Shown: piece after piece, positions 35,261 to 43,492 of the stretch | Numbering within the stretch: position 1 is the stretch's first letter | Layout: each line of letters opens with the position of its first letter | Source of the DNA: CAZFBA01 sp964517135 | Lineage (GTDB): Bacteria; Cyanobacteriota; Vampirovibrionia; JBFMGH01 | Assembly: GCA_964517135.1 (NCBI GenBank) | Contig: CAZFBA010000028.1 | Coordinates: 1 to 50,343 of the forward strand | DNA: 50,343 nucleotides | Direction of reading: 5' to 3' | The notes under the pieces: generated by a model | What the model was told of the DNA's origin: nothing | Databases searched by the model: none | What the model saw: only the letters and a program-made list of their open reading frames with translations | Position numbers and translations under genes: made by a program

Positions 35261-36538
35261 TTATATTTTCCAGTTAAAAAAACCTTCCTGCCACTGTTTC
35301 CATTCCCAGTCAAAAGCTGAAGGTATATAGTATTTTTGTTTATGGTCATTATTAAAGTAATCTTCCAGTAATTCATCAATGTTTTCACTGAAAATATTGT
35401 TTATAGATGCGTTTTTTCGTGCTTCATCTTTCCAGGCAGACCATTTAAATCTAAGCATCAGACTTTTCAAGTTATTGCCCCAGCATTTAGGGCTTAGATG
35501 GTTTATTATTCCTCTCATTTGGTTTGCATCAAGATCTGAATCAATTAATTTTAGTGCTGATTTGAATTCATGCCACATATAATATCTCGAATAAGAAATA
35601 TTATGGTTATCTTTAATAATAATATCAGTTTTTGTATATCTATCAGGTAGTTTTTCAGTTTTTGATCCCGTTTGTTTGCTTGCTATAAAGTTAAAATCGC
35701 TTCTCCATTCTCCAAGTTTTTCCATGATAGTAATCTGCTCAGTTAGTTTTAGTTTTTTAAAGTTTTCATAAAGTTTTACAGGAAATATTTCTCCAGCATC
35801 TTTTATATAATTGAGATTTTTCCAGCAGGATAATTCTAATTCATTGTCATTAAACATTTTCCCCCATTCATTTGCGTAAAAGGTATTAACCAGCGGGTGT
35901 AAAAAACCATCTTTCAGGCCAGGTTCGGTTAAGGATTCAGGATACGTCGATAAAGCAAACCTGAATGGGTGAGAGTCTGTAAGGGCATCAAGAATATACT
36001 TAACATCAGCAGTATTTTTAGCATTCTTGCTTTTAAATGCAGCTCTAGCCCATTCTATAAAGAGTCTTGCACCTTTTGAATAGACCTGACATTTTATAAT
36101 TCCATCATCTGAAAGTAGTTGAGAAAGGTTATTAATTCCAGCAGAAGGGTTTTCTAGATGGTGAAGAGTTCCTGTACAGTGAATCCAATCAAAATTATGT
36201 TCCAGAATATTTTTGGTAAAGTCTGTTGAACTAATATCAGCAACTATCCATCTAATTTCAGGTTTCATTAGTTTTGAACAGGATCTTTTAGCTATTTCAA
36301 TAGCTTTTTCACTAATATCAACAGCGTATATTATTTCTGCGCTAGTGTAGCTATTTGCTATAGCGGCTGTTGATACAGTTCCACAGCCTGCAATTAGTAT
36401 TCTGGGTTTCTGTGGGACAGGTCTATTTAATATTTTGTAGTAATTTTCAAATGTTCCTGGTAGCAATGTTCTTTTAACTGGTATTATTACCCGGGGATAA
36501 GGATTAAGATTATAGAATTCTTTGACCAATTGATTCAT
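35261..36538 (-). CDS. Class I SAM-dependent methyltransferase
   Basis: This 425-aa protein carries the NPYPRV segment near the start, as in methyltransferases often attached to TPR domains. Motif I is LIAGCGTVSTAA (48-59), an acidic motif II lies in YAVDISEKAIEIAK, and CTGTLHHLENP follows. The C-terminal half (about 215-425) is a helical, Trp-rich extension of unknown role. It starts 1 bp after the stop of the large TPR gene, so the two are co-translated, perhaps a split form of TPR-methyltransferase fusions seen elsewhere (inference). The substrate is unknown. Confidence 0.85.
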   Translation of the reverse strand: MNQLVKEFYNLNPYPRVIIPVKRTLLPGTFENYYKILNRPVPQKPRILIAGCGTVSTAAIANSYTSAEIIYAVDISEKAIEIAKRSCSKLMKPEIRWIVADISSTDFTKNILEHNFDWIHCTGTLHHLENPSAGINNLSQLLSDDGIIKCQVYSKGARLFIEWARAAFKSKNAKNTADVKYILDALTDSHPFRFALSTYPESLTEPGLKDGFLHPLVNTFYANEWGKMFNDNELELSCWKNLNYIKDAGEIFPVKLYENFKKLKLTEQITIMEKLGEWRSDFNFIASKQTGSKTEKLPDRYTKTDIIIKDNHNISYSRYYMWHEFKSALKLIDSDLDANQMRGIINHLSPKCWGNNLKSLMLRFKWSAWKDEARKNASINNIFSENIDELLEDYFNNDHKQKYYIPSAFDWEWKQWQEGFFNWKI

Positions 36539-36539
36539 A

Positions 36540-38705
36540 TCAGTAAATAAATTGTTTTAACTCTTCGGCCATACCTTCATCAAGAGGTATAAGGATCTCA
36601 ATTTCTTTTTTTGCAAGCTCTAGCTCATTATTTTCAATATATAGATTTGCCAGAGCATAATGATAAAGAGGATTATCTGGATCAATTAAAATGGCTTTTT
36701 TTAAATTTTCAAGCGCATTTTCATATTCATTATTTTTAGCATAGATAGAGCCCAACATATAAAAGCCTTCAGGGTCATCATTAAATGTTTGTATAAACCT
36801 CTTAAGGATTTCAATAGCAGCAATTGGCCTTGAATGCGTCATATAAAGCTTTACAAGTTCCATATATACCTTCTTATCCTCTGGAAATAGTGAAAGAAGT
36901 TTTTCAAAATATGTTGAAGCCTCATCAAATCTTTTTAGTGTCATATACATAATTGCTATACCCCTTAGTGCATTAATGTTTTCAGGTTCAATTTCCAGTA
37001 TATGCTTGTATTGATTAATAGCATCATAATGATTATTTGTTTTATCATAAGCTAATGCAAGTAAAAAGCGAGACATTGTATCTTCTGGTTTGTATTCGAG
37101 GGCTTTTTTAATTTCATAAATAGCTTTATCATATATTTTCATTGAATAATATATGTATCCAAGCTGGCTATAGATTTCAAAATCATTTTTACCCTGATTT
37201 AATATTTTGTTATAGACTGCCCGTGCTTTGTCAAGATCATCCATGCTGGTATAAACAACACCTAGTAAGAACAAAGCATCCAGCATTGTATCATCTATTC
37301 TTATTATATGCTGTAATTCATTTTCTGCTTTCTCAAATTCATTTGCCCTAAAGTAATTTAGTGCTAACTTATACCTTACATCTATGTTATCTGGCTTTAA
37401 AACGGAAAGTTTTTGATACAAAGCAATCTGATTACTGATTGAATCTCTGTTGTATATTTCGGTTTGCTCTGTTTTAATGGTATCTTCATTTTCGCTATCC
37501 AGTGTTTCATCCGATTCTACAGGTTTTTCAATCTTATTTTCTTCCATTTTATCGTCATCAGAAGATTTTTCTGTTTTTTTGTAAAAACCAGAAGCATCTA
37601 TTTTATCAGGATTCAATTGATCATATATAATATCTGATTGTGGTTCAAACTCTTTCAGGGTATTGTCATATGGCAATCGTTGTTTAAAGTATGTTTCTAA
37701 ATCGAGGTTTATAATATAATCTGTCAAAGGGTTGTTTTCCTGTAGTAAGAAAGCTATTTCTTCAGATTTGTTTAGTTTTTCTTCTGTTAATAAGTTATTT
37801 ATTTTTGTTTCATCGGGATTTCTGATTTTATCAGATAGATAAACGAGCAATGAAAAAGCTTTTTGGTTTGTTAGATCAAGATTTAGTACCTTATTTAAAA
37901 TTTTATAAGCTTGATCATTGTTGCCAGCTTCAATATTAGCCAGAGACAGATTTAACAGGTAATCAACATTGTCTGGATCCAGGGCAAGAGCTCTTTCAAT
38001 AATATCAATAGCCTTATCATAATTATGTTTGGCTATATAGCATAAGCCAATATCATTATATACCCCTGCATTTTTTTGTAATAAAATGACTTTATAGAAA
38101 TAAATAATAGCACTATCAAAATCATTTACTTGTTTATAAGCAAGTGCAATGGTTTTCAATACTTGAATATTTTCAGGTTCAAGTAGTAAAATAGTTTCAA
38201 AGTATTTAATAGCATTATAATAATCTCCTGTGAGTCCATAGAGATTAGCAATGTTAAATAATGTTTTAATATCGTCTTTTTCAACAGATAAATATTGTTT
38301 TAAAACTTTTATAGCTTCTTTATGGTTATTTTGTTTGATATATAAGCTTACCAGATCATAATAAGCCGGTTTAAAAGTATTATTTTGCTTGATAATCTTT
38401 TTAAATGTATTTTCGCTTTCTTTATAATCGCCTGAATCTACGTATAATAAGGCGAGGATATATTGCAATTCTTTATAATCAGGGGTTTTGAGTAAAATAT
38501 TATTAAGTATTTTGATACTTTTTCCCAATTCTCCTTCATTATATAGATTTGCGGCTTGAGTATAATCTTTTTCAATTATTTCAGTAAGTTCAGTAGGTTT
38601 TAAATCTTCAAAATAGTTATTTTCTTGCGAATATACAACAATATTTGCACTTAAAAGTAAATATAATAATGATACAACTAAAAATTTTCTCATTTTAACA
38701 AACAT
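36540..38705 (-). CDS. Large exported TPR-repeat protein
   Basis: This protein is about 721 aa. The signal peptide is MRKFLVVSLLYLLLSANIVVYS. A first block of about seven TPRs covers roughly 45-290 and a second block of about nine TPRs covers roughly 430-720. They are separated by an acidic linker (about 380-425, rich in Glu, Asp and Ser). The frame opens at TTG 38714. ATG 38705 is chosen, though ATG 38693 directly before the signal peptide is equally possible. Lies between the response regulator gene and the methyltransferase and probably in one transcript with both. Confidence 0.85.
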   Translation of the reverse strand: MFVKMRKFLVVSLLYLLLSANIVVYSQENNYFEDLKPTELTEIIEKDYTQAANLYNEGELGKSIKILNNILLKTPDYKELQYILALLYVDSGDYKESENTFKKIIKQNNTFKPAYYDLVSLYIKQNNHKEAIKVLKQYLSVEKDDIKTLFNIANLYGLTGDYYNAIKYFETILLLEPENIQVLKTIALAYKQVNDFDSAIIYFYKVILLQKNAGVYNDIGLCYIAKHNYDKAIDIIERALALDPDNVDYLLNLSLANIEAGNNDQAYKILNKVLNLDLTNQKAFSLLVYLSDKIRNPDETKINNLLTEEKLNKSEEIAFLLQENNPLTDYIINLDLETYFKQRLPYDNTLKEFEPQSDIIYDQLNPDKIDASGFYKKTEKSSDDDKMEENKIEKPVESDETLDSENEDTIKTEQTEIYNRDSISNQIALYQKLSVLKPDNIDVRYKLALNYFRANEFEKAENELQHIIRIDDTMLDALFLLGVVYTSMDDLDKARAVYNKILNQGKNDFEIYSQLGYIYYSMKIYDKAIYEIKKALEYKPEDTMSRFLLALAYDKTNNHYDAINQYKHILEIEPENINALRGIAIMYMTLKRFDEASTYFEKLLSLFPEDKKVYMELVKLYMTHSRPIAAIEILKRFIQTFNDDPEGFYMLGSIYAKNNEYENALENLKKAILIDPDNPLYHYALANLYIENNELELAKKEIEILIPLDEGMAEELKQFIY

Positions 38706-38722
38706 ATTAAACAATACCGGTC

Positions 38723-39352
38723 TTAAATATAGCCCTGCTCGTAGGCATAGCTGGATATTTGTGTTCTGTTAGAGAACTTTAATTTCTTTAAGATATTTGC
38801 TACGTGTGTTTCAACAGTTCTTATTGCTATACAAAGTTCTTCTGCTATTTCGTTATTGCTTTTACCTCTTGCGACAAGCACCATAATTTCGTGTTCTCTG
38901 GGGGTTAAATCAGCAGGGCTCTTGACTTTACTCCAGAATTGAGTTGCCAACAGTGAGGAAATATCCTGAGAAACTACACGTTCACCACCTAAAATCTTTT
39001 TTATTGAGCTGTTTAGCTGTCTCAGATCAATACTTTTTGTTAAGTATCCATCTATATTGTGTTTTATAGCAGCTTTAACGTATTGCAAATCAGAGTGAGC
39101 AGTAAAAAACACTACTTTTTGTTCTGGAACCTTTGCTTTTATTCTTTTTAAGACCTCAAGGCCATTGATATCAGGCATAGAGATATCCACAATGAGTATA
39201 TCAGGTTTTTTAACCAGGGTAAGGTTTATAGCATCATTTCCATTTTCTGCTTCAGCCAATATTGTTATATCAGGATCTTCTTCAAGCATTCGCCTGGTGC
39301 CTTCTCTTACTACAGCGTGGTCATCAGCTAATATTATACTTATTTTGCTCAT
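38723..39352 (-). CDS. NarL/FixJ-type response regulator
   Basis: This 209-aa regulator has a receiver domain (1-120) with phospho-acceptor Asp56 in IVDISMPD. Acidic residues lie in LADDHAVVREG, Thr in FFTAHSD and Lys in YLTKSID. The C-terminal LuxR-type helix-turn-helix (about 148-205) reads LTPREHEIMVLVARGKSNNE, then a recognition helix with TVETHVANILKKL. Its start overlaps the kinase stop by 4 bp, so the pair is translationally coupled. Targets are unknown; the downstream TPR gene is a candidate. Confidence 0.96.
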   Translation of the reverse strand: MSKISIILADDHAVVREGTRRMLEEDPDITILAEAENGNDAINLTLVKKPDILIVDISMPDINGLEVLKRIKAKVPEQKVVFFTAHSDLQYVKAAIKHNIDGYLTKSIDLRQLNSSIKKILGGERVVSQDISSLLATQFWSKVKSPADLTPREHEIMVLVARGKSNNEIAEELCIAIRTVETHVANILKKLKFSNRTQISSYAYEQGYI

Positions 39353-41232
39353 AAAGTTACTTCCTCTTGTAATTTCTCATCTTCGACCTTCTCGAAAGGA
39401 ATAAAGAAATTAACACTTGTCCCTTGATCTATTGTTGGATCAATATCTATAGTGCCTGATACGCTTTTAATACGCTCCTTAATACCAATCAGGCCAAGCG
39501 TTTGCGGTTTTTCATTTTTATTGTATTTAAATCCACGGCCATCATCTTTAAGTTCAATATAGATACCATTCCTTTTATAGCAGAGATTTAACCAGGCATT
39601 AGTTGCTTTAGAGTGTTTTTTAATATTGCTTGTGAGTTCCTGAATTACTCTAAAAACAACAAGTTCAGTTTTTTCAGGTAATTTAATACTATTTTCTTCT
39701 TCTATGTTTAAATGAGGAACAACCCCGTATTTTTCAAGATCGTCAAGAAGCCACTCAACAGCACTATGCAATCCAAGATCATCTAGTATACTTGGTCTAA
39801 GATTCTGACAAATTTTTCTGATCTGTGCTATAAGTAATCTAACATCATTTTGAATTTCAAATTTATTGTCATCCAGTAGATTGTCAGCTTTTCTTACCAT
39901 ACCAATCAAGCCTTGAATAATTTCATCATGGAGATCCTGTGCTATTCTAAGTCGCTCATCTTCCTGTATTTTTACGTTTAATTCGTTGCTGAACACCAGT
40001 TCTTTATTTATCATCTTTATTTCTATAAGGTTCTTTTCCAGTTCTTTGGCCAGTTTATTGGCTTCTTCAGATTTTTCTTTTGCATTTTTGTATAGTTTAG
40101 CATTAGAAATAGCTATTGTTAGCTGATTTGATATATCAGTAATGAGTTCTACACTTTCTTTTGTCCATATTTTAATTTTATCGTAGTTTTCAAGTTGAAT
40201 AAAACCATAAATCCTGTTATCGTGCAGTATTATAGGTACAATTACAAAAGATAAAATACCCAGTTCTCGATACTGTTTAAGCTCTCTTTTATAAGGTTTA
40301 TTAGTTTTCACATCATTAATAACAAGTGGTAATTTGGTTTCTCGAGCTTCAATAAGAAGTGGATTCTCTTTATTGACAATAATTTCATTGCATAAGTTAT
40401 TTTGATCAAGCTTAGAATCAGGGTTAACATAACTATAACTAATTGATATAGTACCTTCATCTGAATATTCAAGAATCATACATTTATCAATGCCTAGCGT
40501 CTTAGTAATTTCTCTTGTTGCAATGTCAAATATTACTTTTAAATCAAGTGTAGAGCAAACAGCAGTTGTTAATTCCTTAACTACTCGTTCCCTTTTTGCC
40601 TGTTTTTCTATCTGTTCATACAGTGTTGTAAGATGGTTAATAGAAATAGACATTAAAATAATACCCAGCAGAACACATACAAGAGTTATAGTAAGTGTAA
40701 CCCCTTTAGAATAGTTTTTTAGCTGTTGAATGTTATCCTGATAGGTTGGTATAGCTATATCTTTAAGGGTATTAATTTGTGAAACTATTTGAAAATTGTT
40801 ATCATAAAGTTTATTAAGCATTTCTTCAGTATTTTCAGTAGAATCAGGATTATCTCTGGTCTTAATAATTTGCTGTATAAGATCATATATGTTGTTATGA
40901 TAATAATTTTCAATTAAATCAATATTCATAGCTTCTGAAGATGCTTTATCGCTAATGAATCTAAGAGATTTAAACCTGTTTGAAATATCTACGTTAAGAC
41001 GTTTTATTTCTTCTTTAATTCGGTCATCAGGGTTTAATAAGTAAATATCAACCCTTTTAACAAGTCTATCAACAGTTGATGAGATTTCTTCCAGAAAAAG
41101 TTTTTTTGAGACGCTTTTAGTAACAAGATCTGAAAGGTCTGTCATTCTGCTGCTCAGGTTATAAGCAGTATAGCCTACAATTAATGTTAATAAAACCATT
41201 ACTCCTAAGGATATAAAGAGATTTTTCTTCAT
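39349..41232 (-). CDS. NarX-type membrane histidine kinase with GAF domain
   Basis: This 627-aa kinase has two membrane helices (about 5-24 and 172-195) flanking a helical extracytoplasmic sensor. A GAF domain (about 235-375) follows, then a short coiled coil. The HisKA_3 dimerisation domain has His435 in AQDLHDEIIQG. The HATPase has ELTSNIKKHSKATNAW and LKDDGRGF. The HDEIIQ box and the coupled NarL-type regulator place it in the HPK7 family. The periplasmic four-helix-type domain could sense a small molecule. AGGAG is 11 bp before the ATG. Confidence 0.95.
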   Translation of the reverse strand: MKKNLFISLGVMVLLTLIVGYTAYNLSSRMTDLSDLVTKSVSKKLFLEEISSTVDRLVKRVDIYLLNPDDRIKEEIKRLNVDISNRFKSLRFISDKASSEAMNIDLIENYYHNNIYDLIQQIIKTRDNPDSTENTEEMLNKLYDNNFQIVSQINTLKDIAIPTYQDNIQQLKNYSKGVTLTITLVCVLLGIILMSISINHLTTLYEQIEKQAKRERVVKELTTAVCSTLDLKVIFDIATREITKTLGIDKCMILEYSDEGTISISYSYVNPDSKLDQNNLCNEIIVNKENPLLIEARETKLPLVINDVKTNKPYKRELKQYRELGILSFVIVPIILHDNRIYGFIQLENYDKIKIWTKESVELITDISNQLTIAISNAKLYKNAKEKSEEANKLAKELEKNLIEIKMINKELVFSNELNVKIQEDERLRIAQDLHDEIIQGLIGMVRKADNLLDDNKFEIQNDVRLLIAQIRKICQNLRPSILDDLGLHSAVEWLLDDLEKYGVVPHLNIEEENSIKLPEKTELVVFRVIQELTSNIKKHSKATNAWLNLCYKRNGIYIELKDDGRGFKYNKNEKPQTLGLIGIKERIKSVSGTIDIDPTIDQGTSVNFFIPFEKVEDEKLQEEVTL

Positions 41233-41419
41233 TAAAAACTTTACTCCTGATATTTGTCATTCATTATTTTATGTTGAAAATGCCTAAATTTCTACTATTT
41301 TCTAGGAATAATTACCTAACCATATAAAGACCACAGAAATGAGTTATTTAAGATTATAACAATAATATTATCAGTAATAAAAGGTATTTTTCAAGGTAAT
41401 TACCTTAAAAGGGTTGGTC

Positions 41420-42226
41420 TTAAAGGAAACCTACTGCATCTGCCCGGCAAAGTTTGCAATGTTTAATAACAGGTAGATATTGTTTACACCTCTTTCTAAT
41501 TTCAGCAAGTATTTCAGGTTTAACAATGTTTGCATTTTCAAATGCTGTTCCTTTGACAGGTATCAATGAAACAGGGTTTATGGCTGCTGCACCGTATTTA
41601 TGACCTACTTTTGCAATGTTTTCTACTTCATCAAAGTTTATTTCATCAATTAGTATCGTGTTAATTTTGTATTTATAGTTGTTTTCAGAAAGTTTTTTCA
41701 GTGCTTCTGTCTGTTTGTTGTGTATAATCTTTGCAGCTTCTTCATCATAGTAATATTTAGAGTCATAATAGACCCATGAATAAATCTTTTGAATTGCTGG
41801 TAAAGATAAAGCGTTAATAGTAATGGTGATATAGTCTATTTGCAGAGAGTTAATAAGGTTAATATAATCTGCTAACATTATTCCATTTGTTGCAAAACAG
41901 GTTTTCAGAGTAGGAAAATATTTTTTAACAATCATAAAAGTTTTTTCAAAGGTATCAACATCTGCAAGAGCTTCAGCAGGGCCGGCAATTCCAGCTATTT
42001 TTATGCAAGGATGTTTTTGCAGGGCAACTTCAATATAATTTTTGACATTATCTACTTTGAGAGGGATTGTACAGACTCCGGGGCGATTTTCATTGGGACA
42101 GTCAAAAGATTTTGCACAATAATTACACTGAAGGTTACAGTGAATAGCAACTGGTAGATGTATCCTTCCTGTAGTATTTAGCAGGTCAGCATTATAACAG
42201 GGATGTTCAATCTTATTTTCTGTCAT
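41420..42226 (-). CDS. NifB-like radical SAM protein
   Basis: This 268-aa protein has the radical SAM cluster Cys30/34/37 (CNLQCNYC) and an unusual match to the NifB core: HPC at 8-10, FDCPNENRPGV (41-51), an AGPAEAL motif, ATNGI, and a C-terminal HCKLCRADAVG (256-266). NifB fuses 4Fe-4S clusters with a SAM-derived carbide to make the NifB-co precursor of nitrogenase cofactors. The Cys and His residues used there appear kept. It lacks the NifX-like tail and no nif gene is in the window, so it may make a different cluster. It starts 3 bp after the hydratase-like gene. Confidence 0.85.
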   Translation of the reverse strand: MTENKIEHPCYNADLLNTTGRIHLPVAIHCNLQCNYCAKSFDCPNENRPGVCTIPLKVDNVKNYIEVALQKHPCIKIAGIAGPAEALADVDTFEKTFMIVKKYFPTLKTCFATNGIMLADYINLINSLQIDYITITINALSLPAIQKIYSWVYYDSKYYYDEEAAKIIHNKQTEALKKLSENNYKYKINTILIDEINFDEVENIAKVGHKYGAAAINPVSLIPVKGTAFENANIVKPEILAEIRKRCKQYLPVIKHCKLCRADAVGFL

Positions 42227-42229
42227 TAA

Positions 42230-42991
42230 TTATTCCTGCCAGATTGGGTTGCGTTTTTCACAGAATGCATTTACTCCTTCAAGTGAATCAGGGTGTTTTA
42301 TAAGCTCTTTTAAGTATATTTCATTAATCATATTGCTTTTGTTCTTTACGCTTTCTATTAATGGCTTTCTTAAAGCTGTTACGTTGCTTTTTAATGCAGT
42401 CTTTGAATATCCTGTCAGGTTATTAATAAGTTTATCAGACTTTATATCAAACTGATCATCTTCAAAGATTTTGTTAGCTATGTTATAATTAACAGCTTCT
42501 TCTGCGGTGATAGTTCTGGCAGTCAGAATCAGTTCTGCTGCTTTTTTATATCCGGTTATACTAGGTAAGAGGGCAATAGCAAGCGGAGCCATATGTGCCA
42601 ATTTTATTTCTGGTTGTCCTAATTTTGCATTGCGGGATACAAGTGTTATATCAGTTAAAAGGGCTATTTCCATTGCCCCTCCAAGGCACATTCCTTTTAT
42701 AGCAGAAACAGTTGGATACGAAAAGTTTAAAAGATTCTCAGTAAGAGTATTAAGCTCATTTAATATCCTTATGATGTCTTTTTCATTATGTTCTTTAATG
42801 TCTATTCCGGCAGAAAAGTTTTTCAGGGCTGTTTTTATAACAAGGCATTTGATATTTTTATCTTCATTAAGAGCACAGAGAAGTTTGTTAATTAGCTGAA
42901 GGTCTTCGATGTCAAGAATATTTAAAGGGTCTTTCATTAAAGTAATTGTTGCAAGGTTTTTTTCAACGTTAGAAATTATATGAGCAGACAT
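42230..42991 (-). CDS. Enoyl-CoA hydratase family protein, dienoyl-CoA hydratase-like
   Basis: This 253-aa crotonase-fold protein has the oxyanion-hole motifs FSAGIDIKEH and IKGMCLGGAMEIALLTD. NAKLGQPEIKLAHMAP and the PLNILDI opening look more like cyclohexa-1,5-diene-carbonyl-CoA hydratase (Dch/BamR, anaerobic benzoyl-CoA pathway) than fatty-acid hydratases. No other aromatic-degradation gene is in view, so the substrate is uncertain. It sits between tadA and the NifB-like gene in one minus-strand operon (gaps of 38 and 3 bp). AAAGGG precedes the ATG. Confidence 0.85.
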   Translation of the reverse strand: MSAHIISNVEKNLATITLMKDPLNILDIEDLQLINKLLCALNEDKNIKCLVIKTALKNFSAGIDIKEHNEKDIIRILNELNTLTENLLNFSYPTVSAIKGMCLGGAMEIALLTDITLVSRNAKLGQPEIKLAHMAPLAIALLPSITGYKKAAELILTARTITAEEAVNYNIANKIFEDDQFDIKSDKLINNLTGYSKTALKSNVTALRKPLIESVKNKSNMINEIYLKELIKHPDSLEGVNAFCEKRNPIWQE

Positions 42992-43029
42992 TCTGAAACC
43001 CTTTCAAATTTATTTAATAATCATACCTG

Positions 43030-43488
43030 TTAAGTTCTCATTTTATCAAAATAAAGCTTTAAAAGTGCAGTTGCTTTTTCTTCTTCTATTCCGCCGATAA
43101 TTTGCGGAGATGAAATACGGCTGAAATTGCCAAGATCTATAGCGCTGCCGAATGCACCATAGAGTTTATCGTAGGCGCCAAAGACCACAACAGGTATTCT
43201 GCTATAAAGAATTGCTGCTGCACACATAGGGCAAGGTTCCAGGTTAGTATAAAGGATAACATCATCGAGTCTCCAGCGGTTTAGATTTTTGCAGGCTTCT
43301 TTAATAACAAGCATTTCAGCATGGGCTGTAGGGTCATTAAGCTTTTCTTTCTTGTTTATTGAAGAGGCAATAATGTTATGTTCTTTTACAATTAAGGCTG
43401 CTACAGGTATATCTTGCCCTGAACTGCTTGCTAGGGTTAAAACCTGATTCATATAATATGTATGATCTTTAATATTAAACTTTTTCAT
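43030..43488 (-). CDS. tadA: tRNA-specific adenosine deaminase TadA-like
   Basis: This 152-aa zinc deaminase is likely to convert A34 to inosine in tRNA-Arg. The zinc site is His56 with catalytic Glu58 (TAHAEML), plus Cys86 and Cys89 (EPCPMCAAAI). The frame opens upstream at 43524 inside the previous gene. ATG 43488 directly after that gene's TAG is the better start and gives a normal TadA length. A general cytidine/guanine deaminase is the main alternative. It is embedded in the operon with the HD-GYP fusion upstream. Confidence 0.88.
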   Translation of the reverse strand: MKKFNIKDHTYYMNQVLTLASSSGQDIPVAALIVKEHNIIASSINKKEKLNDPTAHAEMLVIKEACKNLNRWRLDDVILYTNLEPCPMCAAAILYSRIPVVVFGAYDKLYGAFGSAIDLGNFSRISSPQIIGGIEEEKATALLKLYFDKMRT

Positions 43489-43492
43489 CAGA

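Noticed and set aside
41420..42226. Evidence for nitrogen fixation
   Set aside because: A NifB-like protein alone is not enough; no nifH, nifD, nifK, nifE or nifN is in the window.
42507..42899. 130-aa plus-strand ORF opposite the hydratase-like gene
   Set aside because: It is the reverse frame of a clear crotonase-family gene, with no family match or ribosome-binding site.
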